DNA of 64,000 nt from Sphingomonas changnyeongensis (GCF_009913435.1 NZ_CP047895.1:1744501-1808500); one strand, 5' to 3'. Positions 54,541 through 64,000 are shown, numbered from the stretch's first letter. Notes: generated by a model not told the origin, from the sequence alone. A program made the numbers and translations.

Positions 54541-56850
54541 TCAGAAACGGGTCCTGAGCGTTGCAAACACCTGGCGCGGTGCGCCGATCAGCAGTGTCTG
54601 ATTGTCGCCGCTGTCGCCAAAGCCGTTCGACCCGATGGTCGCCACATAATCCTTGTCGAACAGGTTGACGACGCTCGCCTGCAGTTCGAACCCCTTGAGC
54701 GGGCCGGCGGCAAAGCGGTAGCCGAGCGAGGCATCGACCAGCACCCGGCCGGGCACCGACTGGTCGTTGGTGTAGGTGAAGAAACGCCGGCTCATGTAAT
54801 TGGCACCGATCCGGCCGATCACCCCGCCATCGTCATAGACGATTTCCGTACTGGCGATGTTGCGCGGCGCATCGACCACCGTGCGCCCCCGGATCGCCGA
54901 GCGCACGCTGCCATCGGCGTTGAGCACATCGTCTCGATAGGTCGACACATTGTGGCTGTAGGATGCGAACAGCCGCAGCGGGCGGCTCAGCTGATACTGG
55001 GCGGTGGCCTCGATCCCGTAGGACTGGACGCCGCCGACATTCTGCAGGATCGCCGGATTGCCGACGATGCCCGCACCGTTGCGGAACGACAGCAGGCGGT
55101 TGCGGAAGTTGACCAGATAGCCGCTCAGCACGCCCTGAAAGCCGCCGCGCGTCAGCCGCACCCCGGCCTCGTAAGTGTCCGACGCTTCCGGCTCGATATC
55201 GAGCGCGTTGAAGCCCGCGACCGTGGTGGCGAACGGCCCGGTCGTCGCCGCCGACGGAAAAGCGCGCGTGACCTGCGCGAACCCGGCGAACAGCTCGACA
55301 TCGCCAAGCCGGTAGTTGAGGCCGAGCGAGGGCTGGAACCAGTCGGTCGCCTCGATCCGGCCCGCGGCCAGCCCGCCCTGCACGATCGGGGTCGCGCGGT
55401 TGGTGACCTGATAGCCCTTGGCACCGAAGCTGAGCGTCAGATCGCCCACCGTCACCCGGTCGCTGACGAACAGCTGCACCGTCTCGGTCAGATAGCGGAA
55501 GAACCACTGGGTCGCGAACGGGTTTTCCTGATAGCGCAGATGGTCGCGGCCATCGATCGTCGCCGTATCATCGACATTGTAGAAACGCCGCGCCTGGCGG
55601 AAGCTGTTGCGTTCCCACCAGATGCCCATGCTCAGCTTGTTGTCGCCGCGTTCCCAGTCGAGCGCGCCGAACGCGCCGCCGCGCTTGATGCCATATTCGG
55701 TGGTGCGGACGGCAACCGGCACGCCATTGGTGCCGATCACATAGGGCGTCCACCACAGGCCCTGGCCGCGATTATTGTGGTAATAGCCCGACAGGCTGAG
55801 CTTCAGCCCTTCGGCGAGCGGCGCCTCGAGGCGCAGCCCGCCCAGATAGTCGCGCCTCAGCCCGCCTGCGTCATAATAGGCATCATCAACGCTGGTGAAG
55901 GGCGCGGGATAGACGGTGCCGGCGGCCCGGTTGGTCACCGCGGTGCCGGTGTCGCCGCGATTGGCCCCGATCTGCGCCAGCCGCACCGCAAGCGCGAAGT
56001 CGTTCGAGATATTGTCATGATCATAGCCCAGCCGCCGGATCATCTCGAGCGACATGTCCTGATAGTCATTCTCGCGCCGGTCGGAGAAGCTGCCATAGGC
56101 GCTCAGCTGCGCATCGCCGCCGAGCGGCAGCACCGCCCGCGCATTGACGACATGCTGGCGCTGCTCGCCCACGCCCTTCCATTTGTCGAGGCCCAGATAG
56201 CCATAGCTCAGATAGGCGCGGAACCCGCCGCCCAGCGCGCCGGTGTCGATCCGGGCAAAGCCGCGCAGGGTGTTTTCGCTGCCATAGGTGGCATTGGCCT
56301 CGACCTCGGCCTGTTCGGACGGCGCGCGCGAGCTGAACTCGATCGTCCCGCCCAGATTGTTGGTGGCGTTGGCCGAAACCGATCCCGCGCCCTGCGTCAC
56401 CCGGGTGAGCGCGATGTTCTCCGGGCTGATCGCGCGGCTGATGTGCAGGCCGTTATTGTTGCCATAGCTGAAATCGCCGAGCGGAATGCCGTCGAGCGTG
56501 TAGCCGAGCTGGTTCTGGTTGAAACCGCGGATCGAGATGCGCACCGCCCATTCGTAATTGCCAAAGGCATCCGCCGACTGGAAATTGACGCCCGGCAGCT
56601 TCTCGATGCCTTTAAGCGGGCTCGAACCGGGCGCGAGCGTGCGCAGATCCTCGGCGCGCACCTCCTGCACCTGGCGGGTCTCGCCACGGCCGAGGACGAC
56701 GATGTCGCCGGCATCTTCCGCACCCGGCGCGTCTACGGTTTCGGCCTCGGGTGCCGGCGCGGCGAGCGTCGCCGCCATCGCCGTGCCGCTTGCGCCGTGG
56801 AGCAGGGCAGCAAGCATCGCCGCCCCGCACAGGCTGTTCAATCTGGTCAT
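54541..56850 (-). CDS. TonB-dependent outer-membrane receptor
   Basis: A 769-residue receptor with a signal peptide (AAMLAALLHGASGTAMA within residues 10-27), then DIVVLGRGETRQVQEVRAED. The plug has GIEKLPGVNFQSADAFGNYE and VRISIRGFNQNQLGYTLDG, and the barrel ends VFATLRTRF. The N-terminal motif with ADAFGNYEWAVRISIRGF and YTLDGIPLGDFSYGNNNG is shared by a distinct sphingomonad receptor group whose substrates are not established. No transporter or regulator is adjacent. A short 110-bp gap separates it from moeB; on the minus strand it carries one CTGTCAC element near 56931-56937, an isolated Pho-like half-site. It converges on topA. Confidence 0.9.
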   Translation of the reverse strand: MTRLNSLCGAAMLAALLHGASGTAMAATLAAPAPEAETVDAPGAEDAGDIVVLGRGETRQVQEVRAEDLRTLAPGSSPLKGIEKLPGVNFQSADAFGNYEWAVRISIRGFNQNQLGYTLDGIPLGDFSYGNNNGLHISRAISPENIALTRVTQGAGSVSANATNNLGGTIEFSSRAPSEQAEVEANATYGSENTLRGFARIDTGALGGGFRAYLSYGYLGLDKWKGVGEQRQHVVNARAVLPLGGDAQLSAYGSFSDRRENDYQDMSLEMIRRLGYDHDNISNDFALAVRLAQIGANRGDTGTAVTNRAAGTVYPAPFTSVDDAYYDAGGLRRDYLGGLRLEAPLAEGLKLSLSGYYHNNRGQGLWWTPYVIGTNGVPVAVRTTEYGIKRGGAFGALDWERGDNKLSMGIWWERNSFRQARRFYNVDDTATIDGRDHLRYQENPFATQWFFRYLTETVQLFVSDRVTVGDLTLSFGAKGYQVTNRATPIVQGGLAAGRIEATDWFQPSLGLNYRLGDVELFAGFAQVTRAFPSAATTGPFATTVAGFNALDIEPEASDTYEAGVRLTRGGFQGVLSGYLVNFRNRLLSFRNGAGIVGNPAILQNVGGVQSYGIEATAQYQLSRPLRLFASYSHNVSTYRDDVLNADGSVRSAIRGRTVVDAPRNIASTEIVYDDGGVIGRIGANYMSRRFFTYTNDQSVPGRVLVDASLGYRFAAGPLKGFELQASVVNLFDKDYVATIGSNGFGDSGDNQTLLIGAPRQVFATLRTRF

Positions 56851-56964
56851 CTGATCATCCCCCTTGTGTCGGACCGGGGGGCGGGTAGGGGCGGCGGATT
56901 GCAGCGTGATGGCGCCGCGATTTCAATGCCGTGACAGCATGTTGGGGGATATGCCCCCCGCTGT

Positions 56965-57720
56965 TCAGCCGGTGCAGCCCCGGCAGGCCGGATCCTTGAC
57001 GATGCGGATCGTGCGCAGCACCGGGGTCAGCGCGTCGAACACATGCACGCGCCCGGCCGGGTCCGGCCCGAAGCCGACAAGCGCGCGCACCGCCTCCATC
57101 GCCGCCCAGGCCCCGGCCAGCCCGGCCGCCGCGCCCAGCACGCCCTGATCGGCGCAGGTGTCGCAATCCTCGGCATCGAATGCGTCGCCGACAAAGCAGC
57201 GATAACAGGGCTGATCCGGCTGATGGCCGCGAAAGGTGGCGATCTGGCCCTGAAACTGGCCGAGTGCCGCCGACACCAACGGCGTGCGCTGCCGCACCGC
57301 CTGGTCCGACACGATCAGCCGGGTGGCGAAATTGTCCGACCCGTCAAGGATCAGGTCGACATCGGCAAGCAGCTGCGCGGCAGTGTCGGCGGTGATCCGG
57401 GCGACCACCGGCTCTGCCGTGACATGCGGGTTGAGCCGCGCCACCGCGCGCGCTGCCGCCTCGGCCTTGGGCTGGCCCAGATCGGCATCGCCGAACAGGA
57501 TCTGGCGCTGTAGGTTGGACAGGTCGATCCGGTCATCGTCGATCAGGCGCAGGCCACCAATGCCGGCGGCGGCCAGATACTGGATCGCCGGGCAGCCGAT
57601 GCCGCCCGCGCCGACAATCGCGATGCGCGCGGCGCGCAGGCGGTTCTGCCCCGCGCCGCCGATTTCCTTCAGAACAATGTGCCGGGCATAACGGTCAAGC
57701 TCGGCATCGCTCAGGCTCAC
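56965..57720 (-). CDS. moeB: MoeB/ThiF-family adenylyltransferase
   Basis: A 251-residue E1-like enzyme that adenylates the C-terminus of a sulfur carrier (MoaD or ThiS) for molybdopterin or thiamine synthesis. The nucleotide loop is [20 protein letters not shown], the catalytic Arg region [20 protein letters not shown], and the acidic switch [12 protein letters not shown]. The zinc cysteines are CYRC and, at the end, CRGC; the [11 protein letters not shown] loop carries the conserved Cys. It begins with a GTG at 57720 that overlaps the dut TGA, so it is coupled to dut. MoeB and ThiF cannot be separated by sequence alone. Confidence 0.9.
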   Translation of the reverse strand: MSLSDAELDRYARHIVLKEIGGAGQNRLRAARIAIVGAGGIGCPAIQYLAAAGIGGLRLIDDDRIDLSNLQRQILFGDADLGQPKAEAAARAVARLNPHVTAEPVVARITADTAAQLLADVDLILDGSDNFATRLIVSDQAVRQRTPLVSAALGQFQGQIATFRGHQPDQPCYRCFVGDAFDAEDCDTCADQGVLGAAAGLAGAWAAMEAVRALVGFGPDPAGRVHVFDALTPVLRTIRIVKDPACRGCTG

Positions 57721-58222
57721 GCGCTGCTCCCGCCCGCAATCGCGCCCCCGATCGCGCCGGTCCCGGTCGATCCGAACCCGCCCGCGCCGCGCGCGCTGTC
57801 GTCAAGCGCTGCAACCTCGGTGAAATGCGCCCGCTGCACGGCGGCGGGGACCAGCTGGGCGATGCGGTCGCCGCGCGCGATGCGGAACGGGGCGTCACCC
57901 AGATTGGCAAGGATGACCTTCACCTCGCCGCGATAGTCGCTGTCGATCGTGCCGGGGGTGTTGAGGCAGGTGACGCCGTGCTTGAGCGCGAGGCCCGAGC
58001 GCGGGCGCACCTGCACCTCGAAGCCCGGCGGAATCTGGATCGCCAGCCCCGTCGCCACCGCATGGCGGCCGCCGGGGGCAGTTCGACATCCTCGGCCGAC
58101 ACCACATCCATGCCCGCCGCGCCGTCGGTCGCGTAAGCGGGCAGGGGCAGGCCCTCGCCATGCGGCAGGCGGATGAGCGCGATGGCAAGGCTGGGGCGCG
58201 GATCCGGGGTCGCCTGGTTCAT
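57717..58222 (-). CDS. dut: dUTP diphosphatase (one-base frameshift)
   Basis: Restored length is 168 residues. This trimeric enzyme hydrolyses dUTP to dUMP. Its motifs are spread over two frames: [15 protein letters not shown] (motif I), [16 protein letters not shown] (II), [16 protein letters not shown] (III), [12 protein letters not shown] (IV) and the P-loop-like [11 protein letters not shown] (V). The break is at the G run 58074-58078 (plus strand); one more base gives [20 protein letters not shown] longer N-terminus and a Gly/Ala tail make it slightly larger than the usual 150. The start at 58222 overlaps the coaBC stop (ATGA). dut is essential in most bacteria, so a true frameshift is unlikely. 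Confidence 0.88.
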
Positions 58223-59447
58223 ATCTGGTCCTTCAGGGGCTGATCCGGCGCGGCGAGCGCGGCGGCGATCCGGTCGGCAAGCCGCGCTGCGACATCGGCC
58301 TTGGCCATGGCCGGCCAATGTTCGCTCCCGTCGCCGGTGATCAGATGAATGCTGTTGGTCTCGCCGCCCATCACATCGCCCGACACATCATTGGCGATGA
58401 TCCAGTCACAGCCCTTGCGCGCCCGCTTGGCGGTCGCGTGTTCGACGACATGGTCGGTTTCCGCGGCAAAGCCGATCAGCAGCGGTGGCCGTGCAGGCGA
58501 CCTTGCAAGGCCTTGCAGAATATCGGGATTTTCGTGAAGCGTCAGGCTGGGCGTGGTGCCGGGCTGTTTCTTGATCTTGACCGGCGCGGCATCGGCCCGC
58601 CAGTCGGCGACCGCCGCCACCAGCACCGCTGCATCGGCGGGCAGCGCCGCCGTCACCGCGTCCGCCATCTCGCGCGCGGTCTCGACATCGATGCGGGTGA
58701 CGCCCGGCGGCGTCGGCAGCGTCACCGGCCCGCTGACCAGCGTGACCCGCGCGCCCCGCGCGGCGAGTGCGGCGGCCAGTGCATAACCCTGTTTGCCCGA
58801 CGACCGGTTGGCGATGTAGCGCACCGGATCGATCGGTTCATGCGTCGGCCCGGCGGTCACCACGACATGGCGGCCAGCAAGCGGGCCGGCGTTCGGCGTC
58901 TGCCCGTCAAGCGCGGCGCGCACCCGGTCCATGATCGCCGCCGGTTCGGGCAGGCGGCCGGGGCCGAACTCGCCACAGGCCATCGGCCCTTCGGCCGGAT
59001 CGACGATCATGATGCCATCGGCGCGCAGCTGCGCGACATTGCGCCGGGTCGCGGCATGGCCCCACATGCGCACATTCATCGCCGGCACCGCCAGCACTGG
59101 CTTGTCGGTCGCCAGCAGCAGCGTGGTCGCCAGATCATCGGCAATGCCCGCCGCCATGCGGGCGAGCAGATCGGCGGTCGCGGGCGCGACGACGACCAGA
59201 TCGGCCTGGCGGCTGAGCTGGATATGGCCCATTTCGGCCTCGTCCTTCAGGTCCCACAGGCTGGTATGGACGCTCTGTTCGGACAGGGCGGCCAGCGTCA
59301 TCGGAGTGATGAACTGCGCCCCGCCTTCGGTCAGCACGCAGCGCACCGACATGCCGTCGGCGCGCATCAGCCGGATCAGCTCGCACGCCTTGTAGGCGGC
59401 GATGCCGCCCCGACGATCAGCAGGATGCGCGCGCCCGCCATCCGCAT
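58219..59447 (-). CDS. coaBC: Bifunctional phosphopantothenoylcysteine decarboxylase/synthetase (one-base frameshift)
   Basis: Restored length is 409 residues. The N-terminal CoaC half is an FMN decarboxylase: [38 protein letters not shown], and PAMNVRMW with the substrate Asn. The CoaB half, from about residue 195, ligates cysteine: [46 protein letters not shown] and [16 protein letters not shown]. The break lies at CCCC 59408-59411; one added base yields [19 protein letters not shown], the missing FMN loop. The start at 59447 overlaps the ubiB TGA by one base. It makes 4'-phosphopantetheine for coenzyme A. Confidence 0.9.
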
Positions 59448-60977
59448 CAGCCCAGCAGATGCATCAGCCCGGCGCCCAGGCCCGCACCGGCGAGCGCGGT
59501 CGCCAGCGTGCGCCAGCCCCGGCCGATGCCGACCACCGGAATGTCGGGCAGCGGCGGCGGCGGCGGTGCCGCGCCGGGGCGCGGCAGCTGCTTGTCGAGC
59601 CGGCGGATCAGATCGGGCACCAGCGCCAGCGTCCGCTTCGCCTCGATCAGCCGGTCCGCTGCCCAGGCTTCCGGGCCAAGCTCGGTGCGCAGCCATTCGC
59701 CGACAAAGGGGGCTGCGGTTTCCCACATGTTGATGTCGGGATCGAGCGCGGTTGCCACGCCTTCGACCATGACCATCGTCTTTTGCAGCAGCAGCAGATG
59801 CGGCTGGGTCGGCATGTCGAAATCGCGGGTGATGCCGAACAGCCCGTCGAGCATGTTGCCGATCGAGATCGCCTTGACCGGCAGCCCGCGGATCGGCTCG
59901 CCCACCGCGCGCAGCGCGGTCGCGAACTCTGCCATATTGTGGTGCGGGGCACGTAGCCGGCCTCGAAATGGATTTCGGCGACGCGTTCGTAATTGCCGGT
60001 GATCAGGCCGTAGAGGATCTCCGCCAGCCAGCGCCGGGCGCGCCGGTCGATCCGGCCCATGATGCCGAAATCGATGGCGACGATGTCGCCGTCCGGGCGC
60101 ACGAACAGATTGCCCTGGTGCATGTCGGCGTGGAAGAAACCTTCCGAAATCGCCTGGCGCAGAAAGGCGCGCACCAGCCGCCCGGCCAGCACCTGCGGAT
60201 CATGTCCCGCCGCGATCAGCGCGTCGCGCCGCGACAGCTTGATCCCGTCAATCCATTCAAGCGTCATCACCCGCTTGGCGGTGCGCTGCCAGTCGATCTC
60301 GGGGATGCGGTAGCCGGGCTCGGCCTGCATCGCCTGCGCCAGTTCGGAGGCCGAGGCCGCCTCGCGCCTCAGGTCCAGCTCGCGCATCGTCCATTGCCGG
60401 AACTGGGCGATCACCTGGCGCGGGCGCAGCCGCTTCAGCTCGCCGCCCAGCGCCTCGGCCTGGGCCGCTGCCCATTCATAGGTTTCAAGCGCGCGGGTGA
60501 AATCCTCCTCCACGCCCGGGCGCAGCACCTTGACCGCGACCTGCCGGCCATCGGTGGTCACCGCGCGGTGGACCTGGGCGATCGACGCCGCGCCGACCGG
60601 GCTTTCGTCGATCGAGGCGAAGATCTCCTCGATCGGGCGGCCGAACGAGCGCTCGATCGAGTCGCGGATTTCCGCGAACGGCGCGGGGGCAGATCGTCCT
60701 GCAGCCGCAGCAGATCCTCCGCCGCCTCCGGCCCGACCAGGTCGGGGCGGGTGGCAAGCGCCTGGCCCAGCTTGATCGCCGCCGGGCCGAGCGACTCGAA
60801 GGCGGTCGCATAAGCCGGCTGGGCGGGCACGCGTGCCCCGAAACGGGCGATGCGGACCAGCCGGCGCAGCTGCGGCGGGGTCAGCGGATCGCGCTCGATC
60901 CCGGTTAGCGCGCCATGCCGGGCGAGCGTCCGGCCCCAGCGCAGCAGCCTGAAGAGATGCGTTGCGGTGGAGGCCAA
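59447..60977 (-). CDS. ubiB: UbiB-family atypical kinase, ubiquinone biosynthesis (two one-base frameshifts)
   Basis: Restored length is 510 residues. UbiB is a membrane-bound ADCK-like kinase/ATPase needed for ubiquinone synthesis. Signatures are FESLGPAAIKLGQALATRPD (the KxGQ motif), SPVGAASIAQVHRA (Ala-rich nucleotide loop), VAVKVLRPGVEEDF, HADMHQGNLFVRPDGDIVAI and DFGIMGRID. Two membrane helices at the C-terminus (near GWRTLATALAGAGLGAGLMH) fit the family. Breaks are at G runs 60685-60689 and 59945-59948 (plus strand); single bases restore QDDLPPAPFAEIRDSIERSF and YVPPHHNMAEFATAL. The start is a TTG at 60977, just after the ubiE stop. No ATG gives a better N-terminus. Confidence 0.87.
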
Positions 60978-60979
60978 GC

Positions 60980-61711
60980 TCAGATCTTCCAGCCGCTGTG
61001 GATCGCCACCAGCCCGCCCATGATCGGCTCGACCCGCGTCTGCACGAACCCCGCCTCGGCGATCATCCGTTCGAACGTCGGCATGTCGGGGAAACGGCGG
61101 ATCGATTCGATCAGGTAACGATAGCTGTCCTCGTCACCCGCCAGCGCCTTGCCGAGGCGCGGCACCAGATGGTGCGAATAGGCGTCATAGACATCGGAAA
61201 AGCCCGGCCAGGTGGTGGTCGAGAACTCCAGGCAGAAAAACCGGCCGCCGCGCTTCAGCACCCGGTGCGCCTCGGCAAGCGCTGCCGGAATGTCGGTCAC
61301 GTTGCGGATGCCGAAGGCGATCGTATAGGCGCTGAAGAACCGGTCGGGAAAGTTCAGCGCCTCGGCATTGGCCTCGGTCCACACCAGCCCGTCAATGCCG
61401 CGCTTGGCCGCACGCTGCATGCCGATGTCGAGCATGTCGGGGTTGATGTCCGCCACCGTCACCCGCGCGCCTTGCCGGGCAAGGCGGAAGGCGATGTCGC
61501 CGGTGCCGCCGGCCATGTCGAGAATATCCTCGCCCGCGCGCGGTTTGACCCGCCGGACGAACCGGTCTTTCCACAGCCGGTGCATGCCACCCGACATGGC
61601 ATCGTTCATGATGTCATAGCGGCGCGCGACGCTGGAAAAGACCTCGCCGACACGGGCGGTCTTTTCCTCTGGCGATACTTCGGCATAGCCGAAAGAGACG
61701 GTCTCGGTCAT
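60980..61711 (-). CDS. ubiE: Ubiquinone/menaquinone biosynthesis C-methyltransferase
   Basis: A 243-residue SAM-dependent methyltransferase acting on the quinone ring. The family start FSSVARRYDIMNDAMSGGMH is present. The SAM motif is ILDMAGGTGDIAFRLARQG, and post-motifs AYTIAFGIRNVTDIPAAL and RRFPDMPTFERMIAEAGF follow. The start ATG at 61711 precedes MTETVSFGYAEVSPEEKTAR. The frame open upstream is antisense to mutM and rejected. It is the first gene of the leftward ubiE-ubiB-coaBC-dut-moeB string, each linked by overlap or a gap of three bases or less, and divergent from mutM with 119 bp between. Confidence 0.95.
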   Translation of the reverse strand: MTETVSFGYAEVSPEEKTARVGEVFSSVARRYDIMNDAMSGGMHRLWKDRFVRRVKPRAGEDILDMAGGTGDIAFRLARQGARVTVADINPDMLDIGMQRAAKRGIDGLVWTEANAEALNFPDRFFSAYTIAFGIRNVTDIPAALAEAHRVLKRGGRFFCLEFSTTTWPGFSDVYDAYSHHLVPRLGKALAGDEDSYRYLIESIRRFPDMPTFERMIAEAGFVQTRVEPIMGGLVAIHSGWKI

Positions 61712-61830
61712 CGCCCGTCCCCCTAGCCGAGCGCGGGGGGCGAGGCAAACCCGACATCGCCCGACAAAGGCCCGAAATCTCGCCATGGCCGGGCCTTGAG
61801 ACGTTGGCCGGCACCGCCTATGCCGGAGCG

Positions 61831-62642
61831 GTGCCCGAACTTCCCGAAGTCGAGACCACGGTGCGCGGCCTGGCCGAGGCGCTGGATGGCCAGATCCTCG
61901 CCAGTGTCGCGCCGCAGCGCCCCGACATGCGTTTCGCCTTTCCCGCCGATCTGCGCCAGCGGACGACGGGCGCGCGCGTCGTGCGCCTGCACCGCCGCGC
62001 CAAATATGGCCTGATCGATACCGACCGGGGGATACGATCATCTTCCACCTCGGCATGTCGGGGCGGTGGCGGGTCGATGCCGATGCGCTGCTGCCGCACG
62101 ATCATCTGCTGGTCGAGACGGGCAGCGGCCGGCGGCTGGCGCTCTATGACCCGCGCCGCTTCGGCTTTGTCGATCTGGTGCCGACGGCGCAGCTTGGTCG
62201 CTATCCGGCCTTTGCCAGAATGGGGCCGGAGCCGCTTGGCCCCGAGTTCACGCCGCGCGCGCTTGCCGCCGCGTTGGCCGGGCGGCGCGCGCCGGTCAAG
62301 GCGCTGCTGCTCGACCAGCGGGTCGTGGCGGGGCTGGGCAACATCTATGTCTGCGAGGCGCTGCACATGGCCGGGATCGCCCCCGGCCGGGCGGGCGGCG
62401 ATGTGCCGCGCGCGCGCATCGACCGGCTGGTGCCCGCGATCCGCGAGGTGCTGGACGCGGCGATCGCGGCGGGGGGATCGAGCCTGCGCGACTATGCGCG
62501 GCCCGACGGCCAGCTCGGCTATTTTGCCAAGGACTGGCGCGTCTATGGCCGCGAGGGTGCGGCCTGTGGCTGCGGCACGGTGATCCAGCGCCGGGTGGAT
62601 TCGGGCCGCTCGACCTTTTTCTGTCCCCGCTGCCAGCGCTGA
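61831..62642 (+). CDS. mutM: Formamidopyrimidine-DNA glycosylase (one-base frameshift)
   Basis: Restored length is 270 residues, exactly the family norm. The enzyme excises 8-oxoguanine and ring-opened purines. The GTG start at 61831 is chosen because Fpg needs Pro as residue 2 (PELPEVETTVRGL), the N-terminal nucleophile, with Glu3. Later marks are DDHLL-like HDHLLVETGSGRRLALYD, the H2TH region LLLDQRVVAGLGNIYVCEAL and the zinc finger CGCGTVIQRRVDSGRSTFF with FCPRCQR. The break is at the G run 62027-62031; one G restores DTDRGDTIIFHLGMSGRW. Divergent from ubiE. Confidence 0.92.
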
Positions 62643-62670
62643 GCCGCCAAAGCGCGGCCCGGATCCGGCG

Positions 62671-62699
62671 CTGTCACGAAACTGACGCCGATCCGTCAC
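62671..62699 (+). promoter_or_regulatory. Pho-box-like triple half-site
   Basis: Three direct repeats at an exact 11-base period: CTGTCAC (62671), CTGACGC (62682) and CCGTCAC (62693), separated by GAAA and CGAT. PhoB sites are CTGTCAT units repeated every 11 bases. The element lies 108 bases upstream of the lipoprotein start. Regulation by phosphate starvation is inferred. Confidence 0.6.
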
Positions 62700-62806
62700 C
62701 CAACCGAAACCCGGCTGACACGCAAGCATCACAGCCCCTGCCTAACCGGAGGACCGACCGGGCGCGGAGTCGCGCGCCGGCTGATGGACACTGACAGGGG
62801 AACTTC

Positions 62807-64000
62807 ATGTCGCGCACTCGTCTGCTCCTCCTCGGGGCTGCCGCCCTTCCGCTCGCCGCCTGCGGAGCCAGCGATCCGGCCTCTCCCGGTCAGGGCGGCG
62901 GTGGCGTCGTCGTGGTGCCTGCTCCGGCCCCGGCTCCGGCCCCGGCTCCGGGCGTCGGCCCCAACACGGCGGAAGCGGCGTTTGCGACCACGACGGTCAG
63001 CGGCGTGACGGTGACGGTTGCCGAACAGATTGCGGTCGTGAACGCCGGCACCAACAATGTGCTGACCGGCACCAACCCGCTGAACGGGGTCGCCCCGACC
63101 GGCTCCGCGCTCAATGTCGGCGCGTTCGATGCCTCGACGGTCAATCCGTTCTTCACCCGCACCAGCTATATCGGCGCGGTCAATCCGGCCGGTGACACCT
63201 GGTTCCAGGGCTGGACCTGCAATTCCTCGACGCTGAACCTCGGGCCGGGCAATGCCAGCTGCGCGACCGGCCTGTCGCGCAGCGCCGCCGCGCCTGCCGC
63301 CAGCGCCTGCCCGACCGGCACCACCGACGCGGGCACCGCCAACAATTACCGGCTGTGCCGCCTGCCGGCGCAGGTTTCGGGCACGCTCAGCCTGCCGCGT
63401 GTCGATGGCGTCGCCTATCAGCTGAACGGCCGCGTCGATGTCGGCCAGGATCGCGGCACGCTCGGCACCGGCGGCGCGGCGGCGACGCTGACCATCGCGG
63501 CGGGCGCGATCATCGTCGCCAACCCGATCGACCCGGCTCCCGATTTCCTGGTCGTCAACCGCGGTTCGCAGATCAATGCGGTCGGCACCGCGACCCAGCC
63601 GATCATCTTCACCTCGCAGCAGAACCTCAACCCGGCCAATAACGGCGACTCCAGCCAGGGCCAGTGGGGCGGCATCGTGATCGCCGGGCGTGCGCCGATT
63701 GCCAATTGCTCGTCGGGCACCAACAATGCCGATGGCACCAGCACTACCTGCGAAAACATCGTCGAAGGCACGGTGACCGCGCTTTACGGTGGCAACGCGC
63801 CGACCGACAGCAGCGGCACGATGCGCTATGTCCAGATCCGCTATTCGGGCCTGGAACTGACGCCGGGCAACGAGCTGCAGGGGCTGACCACCGCGGGCGC
63901 GGGTTCGGGCACCGACATCAGCTACATCCAGGTCCACAACAGCTCGGATGACGGGGTCGAGGTGTTCGGCGGCCGCAACAGCTTCCGCTACATGGTCGTC
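62807..64000 (+). CDS. Large surface lipoprotein, beta-helix-like (cut by window end)
   Basis: The first 398 residues are present and the gene runs past position 64000 in frame. The signal peptide ends in the lipobox LPLAAC (Cys19). A Gly/Pro-Ala linker (VVPAPAPAPAPAPGVG) follows. The body is low in charge and rich in Asn, Gly, Thr and Ser. Stretches QPIIFTSQQNLNP, GQWGGIVIAGRAPIANC, GTMRYVQIRYSGLEL and ISYIQVHNSSDDGVEVFGGR resemble right-handed beta-helix coils of outer-membrane lipoproteins in Caulobacter and sphingomonads. Paired cysteines may form disulfides. It is preceded by a Pho-like box, so phosphate-limited expression is likely. No enzymatic residue can be named. Confidence 0.75.
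   Translation, partial: MSRTRLLLLGAAALPLAACGASDPASPGQGGGGVVVVPAPAPAPAPAPGVGPNTAEAAFATTTVSGVTVTVAEQIAVVNAGTNNVLTGTNPLNGVAPTGSALNVGAFDASTVNPFFTRTSYIGAVNPAGDTWFQGWTCNSSTLNLGPGNASCATGLSRSAAAPAASACPTGTTDAGTANNYRLCRLPAQVSGTLSLPRVDGVAYQLNGRVDVGQDRGTLGTGGAAATLTIAAGAIIVANPIDPAPDFLVVNRGSQINAVGTATQPIIFTSQQNLNPANNGDSSQGQWGGIVIAGRAPIANCSSGTNNADGTSTTCENIVEGTVTALYGGNAPTDSSGTMRYVQIRYSGLELTPGNELQGLTTAGAGSGTDISYIQVHNSSDDGVEVFGGRNSFRYMVV

Noticed and set aside
56880..56945. Pho box upstream of the third TonB receptor
   Set aside because: Only one CTGTCAC half-site on the minus strand; no partner at 11-base spacing.
58219..60977. Pseudogenes of coaBC and ubiB
   Set aside because: Single run errors explain each break, all motifs are intact, and loss of coaBC, dut and ubiB together would not be viable.

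Overview
The window is a GC-rich chromosomal segment with about 57 protein genes, one tRNA and very short intergenic gaps. The gene content fits an alphaproteobacterium, most likely a sphingomonad. Pointers are several TonB-dependent receptors, leucine and valine CoA catabolism in compact operons, the mutM/ubiE-ubiB-coaBC-dut-moeB neighbourhood, a DmeF-type metal exporter and an orphan gene-transfer-agent-like terminase. This placement is inference from families and synteny; no 16S gene or marker set is present.

Layout. Positions 1-3404 hold the start of a chemotaxis receptor, a TonB-dependent receptor and an AT-richer regulatory gap. Positions 3405-5368 hold a lipoprotein and a YeiH-type exporter. 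Positions 5473-12522 form a leucine/isovalerate block (isovaleryl-CoA dehydrogenase, both methylcrotonyl-CoA carboxylase subunits) flanked by a MaoC hydratase and two CitE-type CoA-ester lyases. Positions 12573-16930 hold an FMN reductase, CysQ, DmeF, an Old-Yellow-Enzyme homologue, tRNA-Lys(TTT) and FolK. Positions 16960-22116 hold a type V uracil-DNA glycosylase and a tightly coupled assimilatory sulfate-reduction operon (cobA, DUF2849, an unknown gene, cysI, DUF934, cysH). Positions 22174-29911 are a mixed region (AstD, SelO, hydrolase, nitronate monooxygenase-like, 2-hydroxyacid dehydrogenase, SH3 protein). Positions 30138-31969 carry a terminase pair with no other phage gene. Positions 32030-35312 are a probable iron-regulated receptor plus DUF6607 unit. 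Positions 37026-42444 encode every step from isobutyryl-CoA to propionyl-CoA (valine catabolism). Positions 42445-54493 hold a palindromic repeat array, proS, glpD, rnr, an aldehyde dehydrogenase, a DUF481 protein and topA. Positions 54541-64000 hold a third TonB receptor, moeB-dut-coaBC-ubiB-ubiE, divergent mutM, and a lipoprotein gene cut by the window end behind a Pho-box-like element.

The most important caveat for any reader is that at least 17 genes or gene parts are broken by single missing bases in G/C runs, including essential genes (dut, coaBC, ubiB, mutM). Restoring one base per site gives full-length proteins of normal size in every case. I therefore treat them as probable sequencing/assembly errors, not pseudogenes, and annotate the restored genes. 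The most novel-looking features are a covarying family of intergenic palindromes (one locus a 59-bp-period tandem array), the orphan terminase pair, an unknown, apparently exported protein inside the sulfate operon, and two putative regulatory boxes (Fur-like and Pho-like). I found no CRISPR array, integrase, transposase or evident new defence system.
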